64,000 nucleotides of DNA from the NCBI RefSeq assembly GCF_017743735.1, contig NZ_JAGHRO010000001.1:868001-932000 (forward strand), written 5' to 3'. How positions within the stretch are numbered: the first letter of the stretch is position 1; every line of letters starts with the position of its first letter. Origin of the DNA: Shimia sp. R9_2. GTDB taxonomy: Bacteria > Pseudomonadota > Alphaproteobacteria > Rhodobacterales > Rhodobacteraceae. This document shows positions 40,736 through 48,193 of this stretch, piece by piece. The translations under genes and the position numbers were made by a program. The notes under the pieces are model-generated. The model did not search any database. It was not told where the DNA came from and worked only from the letters and a program-made list of their open reading frames with translations.

Positions 40736-40813
40736 CCAAAAATATCCCGGGTGAAGTCACATCATTGATGTGACGAGGGCGGCGCCCACAAGCAGGCTCA
40801 GCGTCAGCTGAGC
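40736..40813. repeat. Three-hairpin intergenic repeat, copy B (before dnaE)
   Basis: Same order as copy A: lead box (CCAAAAATATCC, CGGGTGAA), hairpin 1 GTCACATC-ATT-GATGTGAC (40756-40774), hairpin 2 GGGC-GGC-GCCC (40777-40787), hairpin 3 GCTCAGC-GTCA-GCTGAGC (40796-40813). Two base pairs in hairpin 1 differ from copy A on both arms (compensatory changes), so structure rather than sequence appears conserved. Confidence 0.75.
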
Positions 40814-40823
40814 GACCGGCCGG

Positions 40824-41030
40824 TCAATAGTGTGGCGGGCGTTCGTTGCCGATGACCACACCGCCGCCGCCTTCGGCTTCGCGGCTGGCCTCGCGTTCCA
40901 TCAGCATGTGCACACGGCGGGTGAGCAGGGCAATCTCGCTGTCCTGACGGGCCACAACATCGCTGAGATCCTCGATGGTGCGGGTCAGGTGGGCAATCTG
41001 TTCTTCAAGCTTTTGCACGGTGTGTTCCAT
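40824..41030 (-). CDS. slyX: SlyX-family protein
   Basis: 68 residues from ATG 41030. Heptad-patterned coiled coil (LEEQIAHLTRTIEDLSDVVA, LLTRRVHMLMEREA) and the family's typical C-terminal ending PPHY. SlyX homologues are small cytosolic proteins of unknown function. The extra 39 codons upstream (to 41147) overlap the next gene and are Pro/Gly-rich, so I exclude them. Confidence 0.88.
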   Translation of the reverse strand: MEHTVQKLEEQIAHLTRTIEDLSDVVARQDSEIALLTRRVHMLMEREASREAEGGGGVVIGNERPPHY

Positions 41031-41113
41031 GCGCCTGCCATAGGCGTGAAGGGGCCGCGCCGTCAAGCGCAGCCCCGTGTTTTGCTCGGTTGGCCCGGAA
41101 GGGCCGGGCGGGA

Positions 41114-41680
41114 TTACACCTCCAGAGGGGTGTTGCCGCGTTCCCATTTCAGCGGGTGGAACACTTCGTCGACCGGGGTCTGTGCCACGTGGTTGACGTA
41201 GTTGGACATGGTTTTCTGCGCCAGACCCAGGATCACGTCGAGCACCGCGCGGTGGCCGTAGCCTGCGTCAAAGAAAGCTTTCATCTGCGCTTCAGACACG
41301 TTGCCGCGCTCACGCACCATCTGCACGGTGAAGGTGCGCAGAGCTTCCAGCTTGGCGGAAGGCAGCGGGGTTTCATTGCGCAGCGCCTCGGTGATCTCGT
41401 CTGACACCTTCATCATTTTGGCGATGCCGGTATGGGCTGGCACGCAGTAGTGGCAGGCGTGCTCGACGTTGATGGACTGCCAGACAACGGTCAGCTCATC
41501 GGCGTCAAAATCGGTCTCGGTGAAGAGTTTGTGCAGCAGCTGGTAGCCTTCATAGGCCTGTGGGCTCTCTGCCAGAACCTTGTGCAGGCCGGGCAGGCGG
41601 CCAAAGGCTTTCTGGGAGTTTTCCAGCAGCGGCTTGGAGGCTTCAGGGGCGGTTTCGAGGTCGTGGGACGGGAAGCTCAT
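41114..41680 (-). CDS. Carboxymuconolactone decarboxylase/AhpD-fold protein
   Basis: 188 residues with the AhpD-type active-site segment VEHACHYCVPAHTGIAKMM (CxxC plus His). These proteins reduce peroxides or decarboxylate, depending on subgroup; no lactone-pathway genes are nearby, so a redox role is more likely. Divergent from a TetR gene with two palindromic operators in the 111-bp gap, one ending 48 bp from this start, which fits repression by the neighbour. Confidence 0.9.
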   Translation of the reverse strand: MSFPSHDLETAPEASKPLLENSQKAFGRLPGLHKVLAESPQAYEGYQLLHKLFTETDFDADELTVVWQSINVEHACHYCVPAHTGIAKMMKVSDEITEALRNETPLPSAKLEALRTFTVQMVRERGNVSEAQMKAFFDAGYGHRAVLDVILGLAQKTMSNYVNHVAQTPVDEVFHPLKWERGNTPLEV

Positions 41681-41728
41681 GAGGATTATTCCTGTGATTC
41701 AGTGTCGATGAGACTCATTTAGGCTTTA

Positions 41729-41744
41729 TTGAGTGATCACTCAA
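41729..41744. promoter_or_regulatory. 16-bp perfect palindrome TTGAGTGATCACTCAA, TetR operator
   Basis: A perfect 16-bp palindrome between the divergent AhpD-like and TetR genes, of the TGAnTGATCAnTCA type common for TetR regulators. It lies where it could block both promoters. Confidence 0.72.
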
Positions 41745-41752
41745 GTATATTG

Positions 41753-41768
41753 TTGAGCAATCATTCAA
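41753..41768. promoter_or_regulatory. Second, imperfect TetR operator TTGAGCAATCATTCAA
   Basis: Same outer TTGA/TCAA and central AT-C as the first palindrome, shifted exactly 24 bp, which would place two dimers at a fixed angular distance. Confidence 0.6.
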
Positions 41769-41791
41769 GAATTAGCCGTAACGAGTCCGTG

Positions 41792-42364
41792 ATGCCCCGA
41801 AAGCCAAATTATGACCGCCAAGAGTTGATAGGCCGCGCCCGTGATCTGTTCTGGCAGCGCGGCTGGGCGGGCACGTCGCTCAAGGATCTGGAGGCAGAAC
41901 TTCAGATGAAGCCGGGCAGCTTTTATGCGGCTTTCGGTTCCAAGGACGCGCTGTTTGAGCTGGCGCTAAATCAATATGCCTCTGACGGGGTGGCGGGGTT
42001 GACCGCATTGGCGCAGGAGCTCGGGCCGCTTGAGGCGCTCAAGCGTTGGCCGCAGATTGCGATCGGCAATGGGGCGGCACCGGCAAAGGCCTGTATGCTG
42101 TCAAAAACGCTGCTGGAGCTGCGGGCGCACAACCATCCGCTCGCTGAAACCGCGAGCCAGCATCTGTTAAAAATGGAAGCCACCTTTGCCGCCCTGTTTG
42201 CGCAGGCGCAGGCCGCCGGGGAGATTGATGCGGCGCATAATCCCAAGGCTTTGGCGCTGCGCTATCAGTCTGATCTGCTGGGGCTGCGCGTGTCAGCAGA
42301 GCGCGAAGGGGTGGATGGCGTTGCCATCGCGCAGGAGATTGCCGACGACCTCGGTGCGCTTTAG
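41792..42364 (+). CDS. TetR/AcrR family transcriptional regulator
   Basis: 190 residues from ATG 41792 (GTG 41789 also possible). Helix-turn-helix at 10-55 (LIGRARDLFWQRGWAGTSLK, MKPGSFYAAFGSKDALF). The C-terminal domain resembles the TetR_C group that senses reactive small molecules and often pairs with CMD/AhpD or reductase genes (AcuR/YcnC-like), including CMLSKTLLEL with one Cys. Probably represses the divergent AhpD-fold gene and itself. Confidence 0.92.
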   Translation: MPRKPNYDRQELIGRARDLFWQRGWAGTSLKDLEAELQMKPGSFYAAFGSKDALFELALNQYASDGVAGLTALAQELGPLEALKRWPQIAIGNGAAPAKACMLSKTLLELRAHNHPLAETASQHLLKMEATFAALFAQAQAAGEIDAAHNPKALALRYQSDLLGLRVSAEREGVDGVAIAQEIADDLGAL

Positions 42365-42394
42365 GCTTCGGTTCAGATCAGCCGTTGGTGCCGG

Positions 42395-44452
42395 TTAGCC
42401 CTTGGTGCCAGTCTGTGCTGTGCCGTCCGGCAGGTTGAGCGCAGAGCGCAGATAGCCCTCCACATTCTCCAGCTCCAGCGGACGGGAGAAGAGATAGCCC
42501 TGACCCACGCGGTTGCCGACCCCGTGCAGCAGCGCGATCTGCTCTTCGGTTTCGATGCCTTCCACCACCAGATCAATGTCGAGCTGGCACAGCATATCGG
42601 CGAGGTGGCGAACCAGAATGTGGTTGTCATTGCCCGCGTGAATGTCGCGCACAAATTCCCGGTCAATCTTGATCTCGTCAAATTCCATGCGCAGCAGGTA
42701 GGCGAGTGAGGAATAGCCGGTGCCAAAATCATCGAGCGCGCTGCGCACGCCCTGTTTGCGCAGAGCGCCCATTGTGGCCTGAACCGCTTCCATCTTTTCC
42801 ATTGCGGCGGTTTCGGTCACTTCCAGTGTCAGGAGCTCGGGATCAAAGCCCGTGGTCCAGAGAATGTCCTGAATGTCCTCGGCAAGGGACAGGCTGCGGA
42901 AGCTTTTGGCGGAGACATTGACCGAAATGGGCACCGGCACGCCCATATCCGCGCTCAGCTTTCGGGCAAAGCGGGCGGCCTTTTTGAGCACATAGAGGTC
43001 GAGGTCTTTCACCACGCCAGAGCTTTCGGCGATGGTGATGAACTCATCCGGTGAGATGTCTTCCCCGTCCAGACGCCAGCGCGCCAGCGCTTCAAACCCG
43101 CGGAATTGCCGGTTGCTCAGATTGACCTGAGGCTGCAGCGCGACACGGATGTCGCCATTCCGGATCGCGTCAGGCAGGCGCGCAGCGATGGTTTTCTGCC
43201 GCTGCATGCAGGCGTCGATGACCTTGTCGTATTCCTGATAGGTGTTTTTGCCGAGCCCCTTGGCCGAATAAAGCGCGGCATCTGCGGCCTTGAGCAATTC
43301 GCTTGGGGTTTGCCCCATGCCTTGATCGGTGCAGGCCAGACCAATGGAGCATTTCGGGGTGATGGACCAGTTCTCAAATTCCATCGGCCGGGTGACCTGC
43401 GCGAGCATACGCGGGGCCACTGCCGCGCCAAGGCTGAAGGCGTTGCGGGCGTTCCAGATCAGCGCAAATTCATCTCCGCCCAAGCGGGCGACCATGGCGT
43501 CCACATCGCGGGTCGCTGCTTTCAGGCGCTGGGCGACCTCAACCAGCAGGGCATCACCGGCAGCGTGGCCCATGGTGTCGTTCACCAGTTTGAAGTCATC
43601 CAGATCCACCAGCGCTGCGGTCAAGGTGTTGCGATCCGGCAGGTCAAAGCTGTCGCGCAAATGCTCGTTGAAGAGCTTGCGGTTGGGCAGGCCGGTCAGC
43701 GGGTCATGGGACAGCAGGAACTTTTCCTTGGCGTCCGCCGCGTTTTTCATTTCCTCGATTTTGACCTGCGATTTCAGCTGCAGCACATGGAGGTTGCGGG
43801 CGTGTTCGCGAAAGCCGATGAGCCAGAAGACGGCCAGAGAGCCAAAGAACCAGACGGCGGCATATTTGGCATCTGCCAGCGCATTGGCGGTCATGTCGCG
43901 CTCCACCACATAGGCGCCCATCGCGTCGCCCAGTTGAAACACCTCTTCGCCAAGCAGCGTGTTGTGGCAGCTCACACAGGTTTCTTTTTCCGCAATCGAC
44001 GGCACCAGGGTGCGGCTGATGAGCCGGCCATTCTCCCAATGCTGTTCGTGCACCGGCGCGTGGTTTGATTGGCCTGAAAATCCGGCGATGACCTCGGACA
44101 GACGGGGGTCATCCTCACTGGTGCCAAGCTCAAGGCCGGGCAGACCCGGCATGCGCATCTGCGTGTTGGCGCGCCCGTCGCGTTCGACTTGTCCGGTGCT
44201 GGAAAAATGCTCGATGCCAAGGCGCCGGAAATGCGCTGGAATAGGGGAGTCCTCGCCGCGCGCATCAGAAAACACGGCCACAAAGCTGTCGGTCATTTCC
44301 ACAAGCTGCAAACGCTCATGCTTGCTGATGTGGTTTTCCTCAACCCGCAGAACGGCAAAGAAGATCAGCGCAGTGCCAAGAGCAATTGCGATGGACCAAA
44401 GCAGTGTCTTGGTTTTTTCCGGTGCCAAGGTCGGCAAAGTGAGGTCGGTCAT
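42395..44452 (-). CDS. Membrane diguanylate cyclase/phosphodiesterase with haem-binding sensor motif
   Basis: About 685 residues (an ATG at 44485 would add 11). Membrane helix 1 at about 15-36, a periplasmic domain to about 190 containing CVSCHNT, a c-type haem motif in a DUF3365/Tll0287-like setting, and membrane helix 2 at about 200-215. A GGDEF domain follows (LTGLPNRKLFNEHLRD, RLGGDEFALIW, site intact), then an EAL domain (GFEALARWRL, NVSAKSF, DDFGTGYSSLAYLL, ETEEQI). It could make or degrade c-di-GMP in response to redox state, NO or CO at the haem. The ligand is unproven. Confidence 0.9.
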   Translation of the reverse strand: MTDLTLPTLAPEKTKTLLWSIAIALGTALIFFAVLRVEENHISKHERLQLVEMTDSFVAVFSDARGEDSPIPAHFRRLGIEHFSSTGQVERDGRANTQMRMPGLPGLELGTSEDDPRLSEVIAGFSGQSNHAPVHEQHWENGRLISRTLVPSIAEKETCVSCHNTLLGEEVFQLGDAMGAYVVERDMTANALADAKYAAVWFFGSLAVFWLIGFREHARNLHVLQLKSQVKIEEMKNAADAKEKFLLSHDPLTGLPNRKLFNEHLRDSFDLPDRNTLTAALVDLDDFKLVNDTMGHAAGDALLVEVAQRLKAATRDVDAMVARLGGDEFALIWNARNAFSLGAAVAPRMLAQVTRPMEFENWSITPKCSIGLACTDQGMGQTPSELLKAADAALYSAKGLGKNTYQEYDKVIDACMQRQKTIAARLPDAIRNGDIRVALQPQVNLSNRQFRGFEALARWRLDGEDISPDEFITIAESSGVVKDLDLYVLKKAARFARKLSADMGVPVPISVNVSAKSFRSLSLAEDIQDILWTTGFDPELLTLEVTETAAMEKMEAVQATMGALRKQGVRSALDDFGTGYSSLAYLLRMEFDEIKIDREFVRDIHAGNDNHILVRHLADMLCQLDIDLVVEGIETEEQIALLHGVGNRVGQGYLFSRPLELENVEGYLRSALNLPDGTAQTGTKG

Positions 44453-44651
44453 CGAAGGGCCTGACAAATACGCATGTCGGAACATTTTTGTGCAAGTGTC
44501 CTTAGATTCGGTGAATCTGCCTTCGATTGCGGGGGCAGATTTGGGGTCGGGTGCCGTAAGGGCCGGGCGCTGTCATAAAGCCTTTCCTTGCTCCTCTGCT
44601 GGGCATTCTGTAAAGGCACAAGCGACGTAATTTCACTCAGGGACCATGGAT

Positions 44652-46154
44652 ATGGCCAAGCAGAAGAAAGCCCCCCGCCCCAAGGCAGTCACGCCAAAGG
44701 GGTTCCGCGACTATTTTGGTGTGGAGGTGACCGAGCGCACCGAGATGCTGCATCAGATCGCCGGGGTCTATCATCGCTATGGTTTTGAGGCGCTTGAGAG
44801 CAGCGCGGTGGAAACTGTTGAGGCGCTGGGCAAGTTCCTGCCGGATGTGGACCGCCCCAATGAAGGCGTGTTTGCCTGGCAGGAATTTGACGAGAAAGAT
44901 CAGGGTGACTGGATGGCCCTGCGCTATGATCTGACCGCGCCGTTGGCTCGGGTTTATGCGCAGCACCGCAATGATTTGCCCAACCCTTATCGCCGCTATG
45001 CGATGGGGCCAGTGTGGCGCAACGAAAAGCCCGGACCGGGGCGTTATCGTCAGTTTTATCAATGTGATGCAGACACCGTGGGCACGGCGAGCATGGCAGC
45101 GGATGCGGAAATCTGCGCGATGCTGTCTGATACGCTGGAGACCGTGGGCATTCCGCGCGGGGATTTCCTTGTGCGGGTGAACAACCGCAAGGTCATGAAC
45201 GGTGTGCTGGAAGTGATGGGGCTTGGCGACGATCAAGCCGCCCGCGACAACGTGCTGCGCACCATCGACAAGTTTGACAAGGTGGGCGAGAGCGGCGTGC
45301 GTGAGCTGCTGGGCAAAGGCCGTCTGGATGCCTCCGGTGCCTATATCGACGGTGTGGGCCTGTCTGACGATCAGATCGAGCCGGTGATTGCCTTCCTGAC
45401 CTCCAAAGCGGACGATGTGGCAAAGACCTTTGACAATCTACGTGGAGCGGTCGGGGCCTCCAAAGTGGGCGCTGAGGGCATTGCCGAGCTCGAACAGATT
45501 GGCGAGCTGCTGGCCGCAGGTGGCTATGGCAGTGACCGGATTGAGATTGACCCCTCCATTGTGCGTGGATTGGGCTATTACACCGGTCCGGTGTTTGAGG
45601 CAGAGCTGACCTTCGAAATTCTCGATGAGAAGGGCCGCAAGCGGCAGTTTGGCTCGGTGTCCGGCGGTGGGCGGTATGATGGTCTGGTGAAGCGGTTCAC
45701 CGGGCAGGAAGTGCCTGCGGTTGGGGTGTCCATCGGGGTGGATCGCCTGCTGGCGGCGCTGCGCGAAAAGGGCCGTATGGGTGGCGTGGCCACGGGGCCT
45801 GTGGTGGTGACCGTGATGGATCGCGACCGGATGGCGGATTATCAGGCCATGGTGGCGGAGCTGCGCAATGCGGGCATTCGCGCCGAGGTTTACCTTGGCA
45901 ATCCGAAGAACTTCGGCAACCAGCTGAAATACGCGGACAAGCGCAACAGCCCTGTGGCTGTGATCGAAGGTGGTGACGAGAAAGCCAACGGTGTGGTGCA
46001 GCTTAAAGACCTGATCCTGGGCGCAAAAATTGCCGAGAGCGCCACATTGGAAGAGTGGAAAGAGCGCCCGAGCCAGTTTGAGGTGCCACGCGGTGATCTG
46101 GTTGCGAAGGTGCGCGAAATTCTGGCGTCTCAGAGCGAAGAGCAGGCGGGCTGA
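44652..46154 (+). CDS. hisS: Histidyl-tRNA synthetase
   Basis: 500 residues; charges tRNA-His in the cytosol. Class II motifs: [19 protein letters not shown] (N-terminal region), [16 protein letters not shown] (motif 2 neighbourhood), [31 protein letters not shown] (histidine loop) and [13 protein letters not shown] (motif 3). The C-terminal anticodon domain is present. ATG 44652 is preceded by AGGGA at 8 nt; ATG 44646 is also in frame. First gene of hisS-hisZ-hisG; the stop overlaps hisZ by 1 bp. Confidence 0.96.
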   Translation: MAKQKKAPRPKAVTPKGFRDYFGVEVTERTEMLHQIAGVYHRYGFEALESSAVETVEALGKFLPDVDRPNEGVFAWQEFDEKDQGDWMALRYDLTAPLARVYAQHRNDLPNPYRRYAMGPVWRNEKPGPGRYRQFYQCDADTVGTASMAADAEICAMLSDTLETVGIPRGDFLVRVNNRKVMNGVLEVMGLGDDQAARDNVLRTIDKFDKVGESGVRELLGKGRLDASGAYIDGVGLSDDQIEPVIAFLTSKADDVAKTFDNLRGAVGASKVGAEGIAELEQIGELLAAGGYGSDRIEIDPSIVRGLGYYTGPVFEAELTFEILDEKGRKRQFGSVSGGGRYDGLVKRFTGQEVPAVGVSIGVDRLLAALREKGRMGGVATGPVVVTVMDRDRMADYQAMVAELRNAGIRAEVYLGNPKNFGNQLKYADKRNSPVAVIEGGDEKANGVVQLKDLILGAKIAESATLEEWKERPSQFEVPRGDLVAKVREILASQSEEQAG

Positions 46155-47239
46155 TGGCACAAAAATCCAAAATCCGCGCGCGGGCGGCAGCGCTGGCTGC
46201 TGACTTTGAAGCGGCGGGTGCGGTGCCGGTGGAAACGCCGATTCTGCTGCCTGCGGACGCGCTTCTGGACCTGTATGGCGAAGACATTCGCGGGCGCGCC
46301 TATGTGACCTCGGATGCGCTGCGCGGGGAGCAGATGCTGCGGCCCGATTTCACGGTGCCTGTGGTGCAGATGCATATGGCGCATGGGGCGGAACCGGCAC
46401 GCTATACCTATGCGGGTGAGGTGTTCCGGCGGCAGGAAGATGACCCTGCGCGGGCCAATGAATATATGCAGGTCGGCTATGAGGTGTTTGACCGCGAGAA
46501 CCCTGCGGCGAGTGACGCCGAGGTGTTTGCGGTGATGCAAGACGCGCTGAAAGGCGTGGAATTGCGCGCCTCCACCGGCGACATTGGCATACTGGCCGCC
46601 GCTGTGGCCGGGCTTGAAACCACCGAGCGGCGCAAGCGCGCTTTGGCACGCCACATCTGGCGGCCCCGGCGGTTTAAGGCGCTGCTGGATCGGTTTGCTG
46701 GGCGCAGTGAGGTGCCTGCAAGTCGGGCGGCGCTTTTGGCGGCGGATGATCCGATGGCGCATGGCTTCACCGATATTGGTCTGCGGTCGCAGGCCGAGGT
46801 GGCGGCGCGTATTGAGGCGTTGCGCGAAGATGCGGCGGCGCCGCCGATCTCGCCCTTGCAGGTGGAGCTGATCGAAGCGCTGCTGAATGTGCGAGAGACG
46901 CTGCCCAATGCGCTTGAGCATATCCGCGATCTGGCGGTGGACATGTCCGCGATCAGCGGAGCCGCACGCCGGTTGCGCGAGCGTATGGAAGCGCTGGATG
47001 CGCGTGGTGTGGATGTTGAAAGCCTTGAGTTTGAGGCCAGCTATGGCCGGACCTCAATGGAATATTACGACGGGTTTGTCTTTGGCTTTTATGTGCCGGA
47101 TCGGGCGGATTTGCCTGCGGTGGCGACTGGCGGACGTTATGATGCGCTGACGCAAGTGCTTGGCCAGGGGCGGGAAATTCCCGCTGTGGGTGGCGTGATC
47201 CGTCCCGGTGTGTTGGTCGATCTGGAGGACGCGGCATGA
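46154..47239 (+). CDS. hisZ: ATP phosphoribosyltransferase regulatory subunit
   Basis: 361 residues resembling a shortened HisRS catalytic core (LLPADALLDLYGEDIRGRAY, LRPDFTVPVVQMHM, YTYAGEVFRRQEDDP) but lacking the anticodon domain and some catalytic residues. HisZ activates the short-form HisG and confers histidine feedback. It overlaps hisS (TGATG) and hisG (ATGA), so the three are translated together. Confidence 0.93.
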   Translation: MAQKSKIRARAAALAADFEAAGAVPVETPILLPADALLDLYGEDIRGRAYVTSDALRGEQMLRPDFTVPVVQMHMAHGAEPARYTYAGEVFRRQEDDPARANEYMQVGYEVFDRENPAASDAEVFAVMQDALKGVELRASTGDIGILAAAVAGLETTERRKRALARHIWRPRRFKALLDRFAGRSEVPASRAALLAADDPMAHGFTDIGLRSQAEVAARIEALREDAAAPPISPLQVELIEALLNVRETLPNALEHIRDLAVDMSAISGAARRLRERMEALDARGVDVESLEFEASYGRTSMEYYDGFVFGFYVPDRADLPAVATGGRYDALTQVLGQGREIPAVGGVIRPGVLVDLEDAA

Positions 47240-47934
47240 GCATCAAGCTGGGTGTGCCCTCCAAAGGGCGGCTGATGGAGAAGACCTTTGACTGGTTTGG
47301 CGCGCGCGGTGTGCAGCTAAGCCGGACAGGGTCGGATCGTGAATATGCAGGGGCCGTTGAAGGCGTTGAGGGCGTGGAGCTGGTGTTGCTGTCCGCAGGA
47401 GAAATCCCCCGTGAGCTGGCGGCGGGGCGCATTCACCTTGGCGTCACGGGCACCGATCTGGTGCGCGAAAAGCTTGGTCAGTGGGAGCAGCAGGTTGCGG
47501 AGCTGGCGCTTTTGGGTTTTGGCCATGCGGATCTGATCATTGCGGTGCCGGGCTGTTGGGCCGATGTGGACACGCTCGATGATCTGGATGCGGCGGCCTC
47601 GGCGTTCCGGGAGGCCCATGGGTTCCGGATGCGGATTGCCACCAAATACCACCGCCTGGTGCGGGAGTTCCTGCGCGACAACGGCGTGGCGGATTATCAG
47701 CTGGTGGACAGCCAAGGTGCGACCGAAGGCACGATCAAGAATATGACGGCGGAAGGCGTGGCGGATATCACCTCGACAGGGGATACGCTGCGGGCCAACC
47801 ACCTGAAAATCCTGTCAGATGCCTTGGTGCTGAAGTCGCAGGCGACGCTGTTTAAAAGCCGCAAGGCGGCCATGACGGATGAAGAGCGCGCGACCATGAA
47901 GGCGCTTTTGCGGACGCTGGAGCTTGATGGGTAA
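47236..47934 (+). CDS. hisG: ATP phosphoribosyltransferase catalytic subunit (short form)
   Basis: 232 residues: short HisG without the C-terminal regulatory domain, as expected beside hisZ. LGVPSKGRLMEKTFDWF opens it; the PRPP loop is DSQGATEGTIKNMT. Catalyses ATP + PRPP to phosphoribosyl-ATP, first step of histidine synthesis. Followed by a GC hairpin (47948-47962) and a complex palindromic element. Confidence 0.95.
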   Translation: MSIKLGVPSKGRLMEKTFDWFGARGVQLSRTGSDREYAGAVEGVEGVELVLLSAGEIPRELAAGRIHLGVTGTDLVREKLGQWEQQVAELALLGFGHADLIIAVPGCWADVDTLDDLDAAASAFREAHGFRMRIATKYHRLVREFLRDNGVADYQLVDSQGATEGTIKNMTAEGVADITSTGDTLRANHLKILSDALVLKSQATLFKSRKAAMTDEERATMKALLRTLELDG

Positions 47935-47971
47935 CGCCCGGAGCAAAGGCGGCTCAGCCGCCGCCGGGCAT

Positions 47972-48093
47972 CGCCCGACCGACCGGACGGGAGGGCGATT
48001 TTGCTGACAATATCGCATATTGCAAACACCGGAGGGGTGCCGCTGAGATAAAGCGGCATCCTTTTTTGTGGGTCGCCCACCCTCGGTCGGGCG
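47972..48093. repeat. 122-bp nested palindromic element after hisG
   Basis: Bounded by an 11-bp inverted repeat CGCCCGACCGA / TCGGTCGGGCG. Inside, GGGCGA (47993-47998) pairs with TCGCCC (48073-48078). Two internal hairpins follow: AATAT-CGC-ATATT (48009-48021) and GGTGCCGCT with AGCGGCATC (48036-48060) plus T6. The nested stems resemble a small structured RNA or a miniature mobile element. The internal hairpin plus T-run is listed separately as terminator. Confidence 0.65.
48036..48067 (+). terminator. Rho-independent terminator of the hisS-hisZ-hisG operon
   Basis: GGTGCCGCT pairs with AGCGGCATC (9 bp, one G-U) around a 7-nt loop, followed by CTTTTTT. It is embedded in the palindromic element 47972-48093. 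Confidence 0.8.
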
Positions 48094-48193
48094 TTGCCAA
48101 TGGGCGGTATTTCTCTGAGCGGGGCGTTCCGCTCTTGGCCCCACGGCAGGCAATGCTAAGAAGGGTGCTCCAATGATTTTCAGGAGAGCCCCC

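Noticed and set aside
37897..40773. 958-codon open frame on the plus strand opposite dnaE
   Set aside because: It mirrors dnaE, whose motifs are unmistakable; the plus-strand product is His/Gly/Val-rich without any family.
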